64,000 nucleotides of DNA from Paracidovorax wautersii (lineage in GTDB: Bacteria > Pseudomonadota > Gammaproteobacteria > Burkholderiales > Burkholderiaceae_C), in assembly GCF_031453675.1 (NCBI RefSeq), contig NZ_JAVIZX010000001.1, forward strand, positions 3,308,001 through 3,372,000, in the 5' to 3' direction. Positions 8,900 through 17,262 of the stretch are shown in pieces. The notes beneath the pieces are model-generated. The model was given only the letters and a program-made list of their open reading frames with translations, was not told the DNA's origin and did not search any database. Numbering within the stretch: position 1 is the first letter of the stretch; every line of letters begins with the position of its first letter. Both the position numbers and the translations under genes were made by a program.

Positions 8900-9579
8900 G
8901 CACGACGACGGACGGCGCCGCCCTGGGGCACGACGAACTGGACGGCGGGCTGGAGGCGGGCGTGCCCGTGTGGGCGGTCTTCGGCGACCTGATGGCCAGC
9001 GTGCTGGGCGCGTTCGCGCTGCTGCTGGTGGCCGCGCTGGGCATGCAGATGGACCTGGCGGACCGGCTCAAGACCGAACAGCAGCAGCGCGCGGCGCAGG
9101 CCCAGCGCTTGCAAAGCCTGGAGCAGGCCCTGGCCGGCCCGCTCGCGGGCGGGCGTGTCACGCTGACGGACGGGCGCATCGGCATCAGCGGCAGCGTGCT
9201 GTTCGCCGTCAACTCCAACGAGCTGCAGCCCGAAGGCCGTCAGCTGCTGCGCAGCCTGGCGCAGCCCCTGGCGCGCTACCTGCAGTCGCGCGGCGAGATC
9301 CTGATGGTGAGCGGCTTCACCGACGACCAGCAAATGCGCGAGGGCAACCGCTTCGCGGACAACTGGGAGCTGTCGGCCCAGCGCTCGCTGACCGTGACCC
9401 GCGCGTTGATCGAGGAAGGCGTGGCCGCCTCCGACGTGTTCGCAGCGGCCTTCGGCTCCGGGCAGGCCGTGGCCTCCAATGCCGACGCGGCCGGCCGCGC
9501 GCGCAACCGCCGCGTGGAAATGGCGCCCATGCCGCGACCGGCCCGCACCGACGCCGCTGCGGCCGGCCCCAAGCCCTGA
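8896..9579 (+). CDS. MotB/ZorB-like OmpA-domain protein
   Basis: A 227-residue inner-membrane protein. One N-terminal membrane helix (about residues 27-48) begins FGDLMASVLGAFALLLV, with Asp31 at the place of the ion-carrying Asp of MotB, TolR and ZorB. A coiled-coil linker (residues about 55-75) leads to an OmpA-like peptidoglycan-binding domain with SGFTDDQ, NWELSAQRSLTVTRAL and GRARNRRVEM, which keep the Asp and Arg that bind the peptide stem. Its ATG overlaps the stop of the DUF802 gene. Together they look like the A and B subunits of a stator unit anchored to the wall. Confidence 0.9.
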   Translation: MSTTTDGAALGHDELDGGLEAGVPVWAVFGDLMASVLGAFALLLVAALGMQMDLADRLKTEQQQRAAQAQRLQSLEQALAGPLAGGRVTLTDGRIGISGSVLFAVNSNELQPEGRQLLRSLAQPLARYLQSRGEILMVSGFTDDQQMREGNRFADNWELSAQRSLTVTRALIEEGVAASDVFAAAFGSGQAVASNADAAGRARNRRVEMAPMPRPARTDAAAAGPKP

Positions 9580-9602
9580 CCCGACCGAACGAGCTGCGGC
9601 GC

Positions 9603-10529
9603 ATGCAAGCCCCTGAAACGCCCGACACGGACGAGACGCACCCGGCGCACCCGGCGCTGGGCATTGGCGAGCCGTCCGGTTACCCCGCCACCGCGGCGGC
9701 CGAGGAGGGCGGCGTGCCGGCCCGCGTGCAGACTACGCTGGCGGGCTGGCATGTGCAGGGCGCGCAGCGGACCGACCCCGTGCGGTTCGCCCTGATCGAA
9801 TCGATGGCGCGTCGCGCGCTGCGCCACCACGGGCCGGCGCGCGCGCTGCTGGATGCGCGGCTGGCCGAACTGGTGGACGGCTACGAAGCGCTGCTGCGCG
9901 CCCGGGGCATTCCGCCGCTGACGGCCCCCGCCGGTGACGGCGTCGCTCCACTGCCGGCGCCAGCGGCTGCCGAGCGTGGCCCGTTGGGTTGGCTGGTGGC
10001 GGAGATTGCCGGACAGGTACCCGCCCCGGTACCGCGCGGCAAGAGTTCTGCGGCCGAGCGGGCTGGAAACTCGGCGGCAGCGCCAGGCGCGCGCTCACGC
10101 GCGGGTGGCGGCCGGGCTTCTGCCAAGGGCACGCCGGCCCGTGCCGAGCCGGCAGCGCTGCCGGAGATCGACCTGGAGACCGTGGCGCTGCACAGTGCGG
10201 CCGCACCGGCCGCTTCGCTGGAGCTGGCATCGGTGCGGCGCTTTCGCGGCACCTGGTCGCGCCTGTCGGCGCAAGAGCGGCTGCGCCAGACCTTCGCGCA
10301 GGTGCCGCCGCAGGCCGGCCCGCTGAATGCGCTGCACCTGCTGCACCGTGCGCTGGTGCAGATGCAGGAGCTCTCGCCGGACTATCTGCAGCATTTCGTG
10401 GCGCATGTGGATGCGCTGCTGTGGCTGGAGCAGGTGCACCAGGCGGCACAGGCGCCATCGGCCGCACGCAGCAGCCGGTCCGCCCGCGCCATCGCGTCTC
10501 GGCGCAAGACACCCGGCGCCAAGCGCTGA
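9603..10529 (+). CDS. DUF2894 protein, last gene of the stator-like cluster
   Basis: A 308-residue soluble protein matching DUF2894. The N-terminal third is helical (SMARRALRHHGPARALLDAR and a following LVDGYEALL). The middle is an Ala/Gly/Arg-rich linker of low complexity. The C-terminal part has RFRGTWSRLSAQERLRQTF and a region around LHLLHRALVQMQELSPDYL, and the end is basic (RSARAIASRRKTPGAKR), possibly binding nucleic acid or acidic lipid. It starts 23 bases after the OmpA-like gene, so it probably belongs to the same transcript. No catalytic motif seen. Function unknown. Confidence 0.82.
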   Translation: MQAPETPDTDETHPAHPALGIGEPSGYPATAAAEEGGVPARVQTTLAGWHVQGAQRTDPVRFALIESMARRALRHHGPARALLDARLAELVDGYEALLRARGIPPLTAPAGDGVAPLPAPAAAERGPLGWLVAEIAGQVPAPVPRGKSSAAERAGNSAAAPGARSRAGGGRASAKGTPARAEPAALPEIDLETVALHSAAAPAASLELASVRRFRGTWSRLSAQERLRQTFAQVPPQAGPLNALHLLHRALVQMQELSPDYLQHFVAHVDALLWLEQVHQAAQAPSAARSSRSARAIASRRKTPGAKR

Positions 10530-10601
10530 GTCCGCCAGCGCCGCAGCGGGCCGGGGCCGACGGCGCAGATGCACGCGGCGCGGTGATGCGTGCAGGGGTT
10601 C

Positions 10602-11003
10602 TTACTTGCTCTTCTTGGCCGCCGCCAGGGCGTCCTGGGCCTTCTTGAGTTCCGCCTGGCGCTTGGCGATGGTGTCGGCCTTGCCGTCGCGCTGGGCATC
10701 TTCGAGTGCGAGGCGGCGACGGGTTACGTCCTTTTCGGCCTGGCTGATGCGGCGCTCGCGCTTGACCTTTTCGCCGGGCTCGGTGCAGCTCACTTCGAAT
10801 TCGGCCAAGGTGCGCTCCAGCGTGCGCACCTTGTCGTCCTGCCCGGCGGCGCGGGCCTGCTCGACTTCGGCGGTCACGCCGGCACGCTTTTGCTGGCAGT
10901 CGTCCGGGTCGGCGGGCTGGGCTGCGGCGGTGCCGGCAAAGGCCAGGGTGGCGGCGGTGGCGATCAGCAGACGGGTGATCAGGGGCGTGGCGGTGTGCTT
11001 CAT
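10602..11003 (-). CDS. DUF1090 periplasmic protein (YqjC-like)
   Basis: A 133-residue exported protein. The signal peptide is about residues 1-27, cleaved near GTAAAQPADP. The mature part is a charged helical hairpin with two cysteines (DDCQQKRAGV and EVSCTEPGEK), the DUF1090 pattern, and a Lys/Glu-rich C-terminal helix (RRRLALEDAQRDGKADTIAK). I chose ATG 11003 because a GAGGG ribosome site lies just upstream and the signal peptide is then complete. It is convergent with the DUF2894 gene. Function unknown; E. coli YqjC is the named relative. Confidence 0.8.
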   Translation of the reverse strand: MKHTATPLITRLLIATAATLAFAGTAAAQPADPDDCQQKRAGVTAEVEQARAAGQDDKVRTLERTLAEFEVSCTEPGEKVKRERRISQAEKDVTRRRLALEDAQRDGKADTIAKRQAELKKAQDALAAAKKSK

Positions 11004-11127
11004 GGCGGTTTCCCTCGGGTTCGTTCGTTCAGTGCATCGAATGCGACCGGGCGAGCTTCCCATGGGACCGGCAGCAGGGCCGTCGGACGACGGCGCGTTC
11101 CCGCGCGGGCAGGCCGGCCAGACCGGC

Positions 11128-12735
11128 TCAGATCACGCGGAAGCCGTGCGTGCCATCGCGCGCCAGCTGCGCCACCAGTCCGTATTCCCAGTCCAGATAG
11201 GCCTGCATCGCCTCGCGTGGGGCGCTGGTGCCTTCGTACGGGCGGCGGTAGCGGTCGATGCGGGGCGAGGCGAGTCGCGCTTCGCCCGCGTCCACGGGCA
11301 GGCCGGCGGCGATCCATGCCTGGGTGCCGCCCTGCAGCACGGCCACTTCGCGGCCGGTGAGGCGGGCCAGTTCCGCCGCCGCGTAGCGGGCCAGAAAGCT
11401 GGTGCCACAGGTCAGCACATAGCGCCGCGCGGGCGGCAACGCGGCCACGGCCTGTGCCAGTTGCGAGCGCAGCGACCAGTAGGCGCCAGGGATGTGGCGC
11501 TGCACATAGGCCACGCTGCGGGTGAGGTCCAGCACCACGGTGTCGCCCTCCGGCGCCTCCTGCAGCCAGGCGTGCAGAGTGCTCGGCTCCACCCAGGTGA
11601 TGGGGCCTTGCGGCTCGGGCGCCGGGGTGGGGGGCTGGCCCGTCTCGGTGAAGGCTGCGGCGTCCGTGCCGTCCAGCACCCACACGTCCCAGCCCATCTG
11701 TGCCAGCCACGATGCGCTCATGTTGGCGCGCACGCCATCGTCGTCCGCCAGCACGATGCGGGCGCCGCGCACGGGCGCCGCGTGGTCGGTCTCCTGCACC
11801 AGCTGGCCGCCCGGGGCGCTGGCGAAGCCGGGGAGGTGGCCGGCCGCGTATTCCTCGGGCGTGCGCACGTCGAAGCGGTAGGTCGTGCGTGTGGTTTCTT
11901 TCGCGAAACGGTGCAGGTCGGCCGGCGTGGCGCGCTGCACGCCGGCGCGGTCCGCCACGGTGCGTGCCTGGGCGGCTCCGGCGGTGCGGCGTTCTTCGGG
12001 CACGGGGCCGAAGCGGCGGCTGGCGCCATGGTCCAGCCGCTGGCCGGCCAGCAGCCAGCCGATGGTGCCGTTGCGCAGCGCGGCCACGGGGTTGGGCAGG
12101 CCGGCGTTCACCAGCGACTGCGTGCCGATGATGCTGCGCGTGCGGCCCGCGCAGTTGACGATGATCTGCGTGGCCGGGCTGGGGGCCAGCGTCTGCGCGC
12201 GCAACACCAGCTCGGCCCCCGGCACGCTCACGCCGCCGGGAATGCTCATGGTCTGGTATTCGTCGAAGCGGCGCGCGTCCAGCACCACCACGTCGGCCTG
12301 GTCGTCCAGCAGCGCCTGCACCTGTTCGGCGGTGAGCGATGGCGTGTGCCGCTCGGCCTCGACCAGTTCGCCGAACGACTTGCTGGGCACATTCACGTCG
12401 ATGAACACCTCGCCTCCGGCATCCTTCCAGCCCTGCAGACCGCCTGCCAGCAGCGACACCTGGGTGTAGCCCAGGGCCTGCAGGGTGCGTGCCGCGGGTT
12501 CGGCCAGGCCTTCGCCATCGTCGTAGACGACCACGGGTGTGTCGCGGCGCGGGATGCGTGCCCAGGCCTCAATCTCTACGCGCCCGGCGGGCAGGTTGGC
12601 CGCGAAGAGCGGGTGGCCGGTGGCAAAGGGCGACTCTTCTCGCACGTCGAGCAGGGCGATCTCGCGGCGGTCGATCAGGGCCTGGCGGACCTGTGCGGTG
12701 CTAGTGAGGGGCAGGGGGGCGGTGTCGTGGGGCAT
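11128..12735 (-). CDS. Four-domain rhodanese-like sulfurtransferase
   Basis: A 535-residue protein made of four rhodanese-like domains at about residues 10-110, 130-235, 270-365 and 378-485. Only domains 2 and 4 keep a cysteine in the active loop: C195 (IIVNCAGRTRS) and C443 (YVLTCGTSFLARYA). Domains 1 and 3 have Asp-rich loops (VVVYDDGEGLAEP, IVLADDDGVRAN), so they are probably inactive and structural. Active domains carry sulfane sulfur as a cysteine persulfide. No signal peptide, so cytoplasmic. The thiol dioxygenase gene lies 168 bp upstream on the same strand, which suggests joint handling of an organic thiol. Confidence 0.88.
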   Translation of the reverse strand: MPHDTAPLPLTSTAQVRQALIDRREIALLDVREESPFATGHPLFAANLPAGRVEIEAWARIPRRDTPVVVYDDGEGLAEPAARTLQALGYTQVSLLAGGLQGWKDAGGEVFIDVNVPSKSFGELVEAERHTPSLTAEQVQALLDDQADVVVLDARRFDEYQTMSIPGGVSVPGAELVLRAQTLAPSPATQIIVNCAGRTRSIIGTQSLVNAGLPNPVAALRNGTIGWLLAGQRLDHGASRRFGPVPEERRTAGAAQARTVADRAGVQRATPADLHRFAKETTRTTYRFDVRTPEEYAAGHLPGFASAPGGQLVQETDHAAPVRGARIVLADDDGVRANMSASWLAQMGWDVWVLDGTDAAAFTETGQPPTPAPEPQGPITWVEPSTLHAWLQEAPEGDTVVLDLTRSVAYVQRHIPGAYWSLRSQLAQAVAALPPARRYVLTCGTSFLARYAAAELARLTGREVAVLQGGTQAWIAAGLPVDAGEARLASPRIDRYRRPYEGTSAPREAMQAYLDWEYGLVAQLARDGTHGFRVI

Positions 12736-12903
12736 GGGTGCGTGACTAGCGTGGGGTGTCAGGGGTTTAAAGCGGTGGGCGTGGCGGACTGCTCGGCCGG
12801 AAAGCGCGAGTGCGCGTGCAGGGTTTGCCTCGGCGCATCCGAAGGTGCTGCTTGCCGGCGGGCGCGGCCTTTCTCCAGGGGCGGCCAGAAGGCGCCTCGC
12901 GCC

Positions 12904-13632
12904 TCAGCACGGCGCGGCGTCCCGCCTCCAGATATTGGGCAGGACGGCGTTGCTGTAGCCGGAGACGAAGGGTTTGCGGGTGCCGTCCTCGCGGTACACG
13001 CTGCGGTGCACGGCGCCGATGTCGGCGCCATAGACGTGGATGCTGATCGAGGTGCGGTCGGTGAATGCGTTGCTCACCCGGTGCACGTCGCCTATGGTGG
13101 GCGAGACGGCCTCGACCTGCCCGGGCGCGAGCCGCACGGCGGCACCGTCGGGCAGCCACCGGCCATCGCCCGCCTGGGCGTAGTTCTGGGCCACCTCGGC
13201 GCCTCGCAGCATGCCGATCAGCCCCCACACCGTGTGGTCGTGGATGGGCGTGGCCTGGCCCGGTCCCCAGACGAAGCTCACCACCGAGAAACGGCCCAGC
13301 GCATCCGCATGCAGCAGATGCTGCTGGTAGTAATCGGGGTGGGGCTGGGCATAGGCGTCGGACAGCCAGTCGTCGTGCGCGACCAGGTCGCCCAGCAGGG
13401 CTCCGCCCCGGGCGCGTACCTCGGCCTCGGTCGGCCGGCCTTCGATCAGTTGCGCGAACTGCTGCACAAAGTGGCGCAGCCGGGCCGGATCGCGTGCCGG
13501 GGCCGGCGTGGCAGGGGGCAGTGCGCTTGCGCCCGGCGACTGGGCCGCGGGGGGCGCTGCGGGAAGGGGATCACGGGTCACGCCCTGCATTGCATCCGCA
13601 GAGGCGCCGGCCGTGTGAGAAGGTGTTGGCAT
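12904..13632 (-). CDS. Thiol dioxygenase of the cysteine dioxygenase family
   Basis: A 242-residue cupin. Non-haem iron is held by three histidines: H131 and H133 (ATPIHDHTVWG) and H184 (IGDVHRVSN). The position after the HxH motif, where mammalian cysteine dioxygenase has the Cys of the Cys-Tyr crosslink, is Gly in GMLRGAE, so the enzyme is of the bacterial type that includes 3-mercaptopropionate dioxygenases. It turns a thiol into a sulfinate with O2. The first 50 residues are Pro/Ala-rich and probably disordered. ATG 13632 has GGGGAT upstream; a start at codon 15 (MQGVTRD) is possible. The four-rhodanese gene follows. Confidence 0.87.
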   Translation of the reverse strand: MPTPSHTAGASADAMQGVTRDPLPAAPPAAQSPGASALPPATPAPARDPARLRHFVQQFAQLIEGRPTEAEVRARGGALLGDLVAHDDWLSDAYAQPHPDYYQQHLLHADALGRFSVVSFVWGPGQATPIHDHTVWGLIGMLRGAEVAQNYAQAGDGRWLPDGAAVRLAPGQVEAVSPTIGDVHRVSNAFTDRTSISIHVYGADIGAVHRSVYREDGTRKPFVSGYSNAVLPNIWRRDAAPC

Positions 13633-13808
13633 ATCGATCCCCGCTTTTCTTCGTTGTGCCTGCGCGGGTGCGCGCCGCGGCCCGGACCATTGTGCGGGTT
13701 CAGGCGGTTGAGAGGCGCGAGGGGCCGTCGCCAGGGTGTCAGCGCATGCACCAACCTGGGGCGTTTTGCCCCATTGCCGCAGCGGCACCCCGCGTCCACA
13801 CTCACCGC

Positions 13809-14015
13809 ATGACCTCACAAGAAGTGCTCAGGCGCATGACGGAGCCGTCGGCGCCCACCCCTGCGATGCGGGATCTGGTCGCCGTCTACGCCATGCTGGT
13901 TGCAGCCGCTTCCGACCGGCTGGACCCTGGCGAGATCGACTCCTTCGTGGCCCTCGGCGTCGCCATCCACCGGCGCGACGAAAAGCCCGTGACCTTCCTG
14001 TCCACGGTGCCCTGA
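13809..14015 (+). CDS. Small hypothetical protein
   Basis: A 68-residue frame, MTSQEVLRRMTEPSAPTPAM at the start, with an amphipathic middle (LVAVYAMLVAAASDRLD) and an acidic patch (PGEIDSFVALG). No known family recognised, no signal peptide, and no clear ribosome site. It sits between the divergent thiol dioxygenase and the convergent LysR gene; the codon pattern looks coding and nothing better occupies this strip. It could be a small regulatory protein or a chance frame. Confidence 0.45.
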   Translation: MTSQEVLRRMTEPSAPTPAMRDLVAVYAMLVAAASDRLDPGEIDSFVALGVAIHRRDEKPVTFLSTVP

Positions 14016-14081
14016 AGCGGCTGGAAGGCTGCTGGCGCTGCAAAGCCGCTTCTCACTGGCCCGGCTGGCTGACTGCGCTCT

Positions 14082-14133
14082 GTTATTCATAGCTGTATGC
14101 GCTGCATGGGCGGGCGCTGCAGCCTGTTTTTAT
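14082..14133 (-). repeat. Dispersed intergenic repeat, copy 2
   Basis: The only clear copy in reverse orientation. Read on the minus strand it has AAAAACAGGCTGCAGCGC, then GCAGCGC and ACAGCTATGAATAA. It fills the gap between the convergent small ORF and the LysR gene and ends just before the LysR stop codon. Confidence 0.6.
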
Positions 14134-14140
14134 CCTTGAT

Positions 14141-15127
14141 TCAGCGCCCGCCGGCCCCGTCTGCCAGCCGACGCTCCCCTGCGCCCGCCGCGGCCCGCAT
14201 GCCGGCCAGATGGGGCATGGCGCCCCGCATGGCCTCCAGGAACACGCGCAGCCGCGCCGGATAGAAGCGCGCGGGCGGGTAGACCAGGTACACCGGCAGC
14301 GGCGCGGCCTGCCAGGTGGGCACCAGGTGCAGCAGGTCTCCGCGGCGCAGGTCCGCGTCCACGATCCAGGCCGAGGCGATGCAGGCGCCCAGGCCCGCCA
14401 GCGCCGCGCTGCGCAGCGCGTACAGGCTGTCGGTGGCCAGGCGCGGGCTGATGGGAAAGGTGCACGCGCTGCTGCCGTCGCCGTCTTGGGGGGTGAGCGT
14501 CACCTCGCGCTGGTAGAAGGTGCTGAGCGCCAGCCAGGGCAGCGGCTGCAGATCCTGCGCGTGGACGGGCAGCGCGCGGCCCTCCATCAGCGCGGGTGCG
14601 GCCAGCACGATGCGGGGTACCTCGGCCAGGCGGATGGCGACCACCGACGGATCGTCCACCGCGCCGACCTGGATGGCGCAGTCGATCCCCTCGGCGATGA
14701 AATCGGGCCGGCGGTCGTGCAGCATCCATTCCACATCCACGTCGGGGTAGCGGCGCAGGTAGTCCATGAGCGGCGCGATGAGCTGGTCCTGTCCGAAGGC
14801 GTGCGGCGCCACCACCCGCAGCGTGCCGCGCGGCGCGTGAGCCGTGCCGCGCAGGTCGTCCTCCAGCGTGTGCCAGCCATCCAGCAGCGCCTTGGCGTGG
14901 GCGAAGCAGCGCTCGCCGTCTTCCGTGAGCTTCATGACATGGGTGCTGCGCTGGAGCAGCTTGATGCCCAGGGTGCGTTCCAGCGCCTGCAGCCGGCGGC
15001 TGACCGTGGGCTGGCTCGTGCCCATCTGCTGCGCCGCGGCCGACAGGTTGCCCGCCTCGACGATGCGGATGAAGGTCTGCAGCAGCTCGATCCGGTCGGC
15101 CCCGACGGGCAAAATCGGTGTGGTCAT
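14141..15127 (-). CDS. LysR-family transcriptional regulator
   Basis: A 328-residue LysR regulator. The winged helix-turn-helix occupies about residues 10-70 (AAQQMGTSQPTVSRRLQALE), followed by an effector-binding domain that opens GTLRVVAPHAFGQD and resembles the DsdC/PgrR-type group lacking strong ligand clues. The start is ATG 15127. It is divergent from an MFS transporter gene across a 101-bp gap, the classic layout in which the regulator controls the transporter. The C-terminal tail (AAGAGERRLADGAGGR) is a low-complexity extension. Confidence 0.9.
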   Translation of the reverse strand: MTTPILPVGADRIELLQTFIRIVEAGNLSAAAQQMGTSQPTVSRRLQALERTLGIKLLQRSTHVMKLTEDGERCFAHAKALLDGWHTLEDDLRGTAHAPRGTLRVVAPHAFGQDQLIAPLMDYLRRYPDVDVEWMLHDRRPDFIAEGIDCAIQVGAVDDPSVVAIRLAEVPRIVLAAPALMEGRALPVHAQDLQPLPWLALSTFYQREVTLTPQDGDGSSACTFPISPRLATDSLYALRSAALAGLGACIASAWIVDADLRRGDLLHLVPTWQAAPLPVYLVYPPARFYPARLRVFLEAMRGAMPHLAGMRAAAGAGERRLADGAGGR

Positions 15128-15228
15128 ACGTTGAGCGTATAGTAAATCTGCAGAGCAGCCCACTACCCACGCCGCCCGCTGCCGAAGACACTGCAGGCAT
15201 TCTTCTTCTGCTGACCAGGTGATTTTCG

Positions 15229-16461
15229 ATGTCTTCCATTCAAAACGTGCATGCAAGCGCCGCGGCCCCGGCGCCGGGCCAGGCCGAGGGCGGGGTGAGC
15301 GCACCGCTGCTGCTTCTGCTGGCCACCACGGCCGGCCTGAGCGTGGCGTCGCTGTACTACAGCCAGCCGATGCTGGGCGTGCTGGGCCCCTATCTGCAGG
15401 CCGACAGCCGCGTCGTCGGCCTGGTGCCCACGCTCACGCAGCTGGGCTATGCGCTCGGCATCCTGCTGCTGGCCCCTTTGGGCGACCGCTTCGACCGGCG
15501 CCGCATCATCGTGGCCAAGTCCGTCGCCCTTCTGCTGGCGCTGCTGATGAGCGGGTTGGCCCCGGGCATCGGCGCACTGCTGGTCGCCAGCCTGGCCGTG
15601 GGCCTGGCCGCCACGGTGGCACAGGACGTGGTGCCCGCCGCCGCCACGCTGGCGCCGGCCGCGCAGCGCGGGCGCATCGTGGGCACGGTGATGACCGGCC
15701 TGCTGCTGGGCATTCTGCTGTCGCGGGTGGTCAGCGGCTTCGTTGCCCAGCAATGGGGCTGGCGGGCGGTGTATGTGGCGGCCTCGGTGGCGATCGCGCT
15801 GCTGACGGTGGCCGCCTGGCGCGGGCTGCCGCGCTTCGTGCCCACCACCCGGCTGAGCTACCGCGCGCTCATCGGCTCCATGGTCGCGTTGTGGCGCCAG
15901 TATCCCGCGCTGCGCCGCGCCACCTGGGCGCAGGGTCTGCTGGCCGTGGGCTTCAGCGCCTTCTGGTCCACGCTGGCGGTGATGCTGCACAGCCAGTTCC
16001 ACCTGGGCACGGCCGCTGCAGGGGCCTTCGGACTGGCGGGCGCCGCCGGCGCGCTGGCGGCGCCGCTGGCCGGCCGGCTGGCCGACCGCCGCGGCCCCGA
16101 GGTGGTGACGCGCTACGGCGCAGCGCTGGCCGCGGCCTCGTTCGCCGCCCTGGGGCTGGCCCCGGCGCTGCCCGATTCGGCGCAATTGGCCCTGATCGTG
16201 GCCAGTGCCGTGGGCTTCGACTTCGGCGTGCAGGCCACGCTGGTGGCGCACCAGACCATCGTCTACGGGCTGGAGCCCGCCGCCCGCAGCCGCCTGAACG
16301 CGCTGCTCTTCACGGGCATGTTCGTGGGCATGTCGGCCGGTGCCGCCCTGGGCAGTCTGGCGCTGGCACAGTGGGGCTGGTTCGGCGTGGCTGCGCTGGC
16401 CACCGTCGCATCGCTGGGCGCGCTGGCGGTGCGCTTGGCCGGCCGCTCAGTTAGTGGGTGA
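15229..16461 (+). CDS. MFS transporter, drug/metabolite efflux type
   Basis: A 410-residue, 12-helix MFS permease. The N-terminal half holds SVASLYYSQPMLGVLG and the inter-helix motif LGDRFDRRRIIV (motif A form GDRxxRR); the second half repeats it as AGRLADRRGPEVV. These features match the YnfM/arabinose-efflux-like MFS group with a GlyXXXAsp-Arg signature. The substrate is unknown; the divergent LysR gene probably regulates it. It ends at a copy of the dispersed repeat and a strong terminator. Confidence 0.9.
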   Translation: MSSIQNVHASAAAPAPGQAEGGVSAPLLLLLATTAGLSVASLYYSQPMLGVLGPYLQADSRVVGLVPTLTQLGYALGILLLAPLGDRFDRRRIIVAKSVALLLALLMSGLAPGIGALLVASLAVGLAATVAQDVVPAAATLAPAAQRGRIVGTVMTGLLLGILLSRVVSGFVAQQWGWRAVYVAASVAIALLTVAAWRGLPRFVPTTRLSYRALIGSMVALWRQYPALRRATWAQGLLAVGFSAFWSTLAVMLHSQFHLGTAAAGAFGLAGAAGALAAPLAGRLADRRGPEVVTRYGAALAAASFAALGLAPALPDSAQLALIVASAVGFDFGVQATLVAHQTIVYGLEPAARSRLNALLFTGMFVGMSAGAALGSLALAQWGWFGVAALATVASLGALAVRLAGRSVSG

Positions 16462-16507
16462 AATATGCCTCTAGCCCTTGCTGGATAAGCGCAAGCAGCT
16501 ATGCATC
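16461..16507 (+). repeat. Dispersed intergenic repeat, copy 3
   Basis: Begins on the last base of the MFS stop codon with AAATATGCCTCTAGCCCTTG, then GGATAAGCGC and AAGCAGCTATGCAT. It is followed within a few bases by the MFS terminator. Confidence 0.7.
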
Positions 16508-16510
16508 CAG

Positions 16511-16535
16511 GAGCGGCCCACGGGGCCGCTTTTTG
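16511..16535 (+). terminator. Intrinsic terminator of the MFS gene
   Basis: AGCGGCC and GGCCGCT pair around a short loop and are followed directly by a run of Ts. Confidence 0.75.
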
Positions 16536-16596
16536 CTGGGCGAAGAGTGCGGAGGGTGGCACGCGCAGCGGGGCGATCGGTGTCGGGGTGGGGCCA

Positions 16597-16851
16597 TCAC
16601 CCCTGTGGCGCCGTGCAGTGCACCGCCACGCCGTACAGCGCCAGCAGCCCCAGCACATGGCCGACGGCCACGCCGGGTTCACCGGCTTCGATGCGGCCGA
16701 TGGTCTGCACGTGCACGCCCAGCCGGACAGCCGCTGCGGCCTGGCCTTCGCCAGCGGCCGTGCGGGCCTGGCGGGCGGCGGCGCCCAGCGCCTTGATGGC
16801 CGCGAGCGCGTCGTCGGCGATGTCCACGGAAATGCGTTTGCCTTGTGCCAT
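16597..16851 (-). CDS. Small helix-turn-helix (XRE-like) protein
   Basis: An 84-residue protein. After an N-terminal beta/helix stretch (GKRISVDIADDALAAIKALG) it has an XRE-type helix-turn-helix: ARTAAGEGQAAAAVRLGVHV, then QTIGRIEAGEPGVAVGHVLG. This resembles the antitoxin-type DNA-binding proteins of HipB or HigA systems, but no toxin partner lies next to it. It has a normal ATG start. The neighbouring genes on this strand are a secreted Pro-rich protein upstream and the MFS terminator region downstream. Confidence 0.7.
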   Translation of the reverse strand: MAQGKRISVDIADDALAAIKALGAAARQARTAAGEGQAAAAVRLGVHVQTIGRIEAGEPGVAVGHVLGLLALYGVAVHCTAPQG

Positions 16852-16899
16852 GGCGGCATTGTGCCCGGGCCCGCCCGCTGCCCGAGCGTGCGGCGGCGT

Positions 16900-17262
16900 T
16901 CAGCGCGGGTCGTAGTAGTAGCCGGGCGGCGGGCCCCAGCGCCGCCAGTGGCCGGGCGGCGGCGGGGGTGGGTAGTACGCCGGCGGGGGCGCGATGTAGC
17001 CCGGCGCCGGGTAGGCCAAGGCCGGCGGCGGCACGACCACGTAGCCGGGGTGCGGCCCGTAGTACACCGGGCGGGGGGGCGGCACATAGACCGGCGGCGG
17101 CGCCACGTAGACCGGTGCGCTCGGATAGACCAGGGGGAAGCCGAGGCCGATCGACAGGTCGACCCGGGCCGATGCGGCGGTGGACAGCGACAGGCCGGCC
17201 AGTGCGACGAGGGAGGCCGCCGTCCAGTGGGCGAGCCGGCGGCTGCGGTGAGGGTGTCTCAT
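16900..17262 (-). CDS. Secreted proline/tyrosine-rich protein
   Basis: A 120-residue protein with an N-terminal signal peptide (hydrophobic core AASLVALAGLSLSTAASA, cleavage near SARVDLS). The mature chain is almost entirely Pro, Tyr, Val and Gly, with repeats such as VYVAPPPVYVPPPRP and a C-terminal PPPPPPGHWRRWGPPPG and YYYDPR. It is probably exported and disordered, perhaps at the cell surface or in the envelope. No enzymatic motif. It is divergent from the histidine kinase gene. Confidence 0.7.
   Translation of the reverse strand: MRHPHRSRRLAHWTAASLVALAGLSLSTAASARVDLSIGLGFPLVYPSAPVYVAPPPVYVPPPRPVYYGPHPGYVVVPPPALAYPAPGYIAPPPAYYPPPPPPGHWRRWGPPPGYYYDPR

Noticed and set aside
4995-10529. A complete Zorya defence system
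   Set aside because: The A/B-type subunits look similar, but no ZorC, ZorD or ZorE-like effector is present; the partners are DUF3348 and DUF2894, so it is reported as a separate cluster type.
16597-16851. A toxin-antitoxin pair around the small HTH gene
   Set aside because: No adjacent toxin gene; the neighbours are a secreted Pro-rich protein and a terminator.
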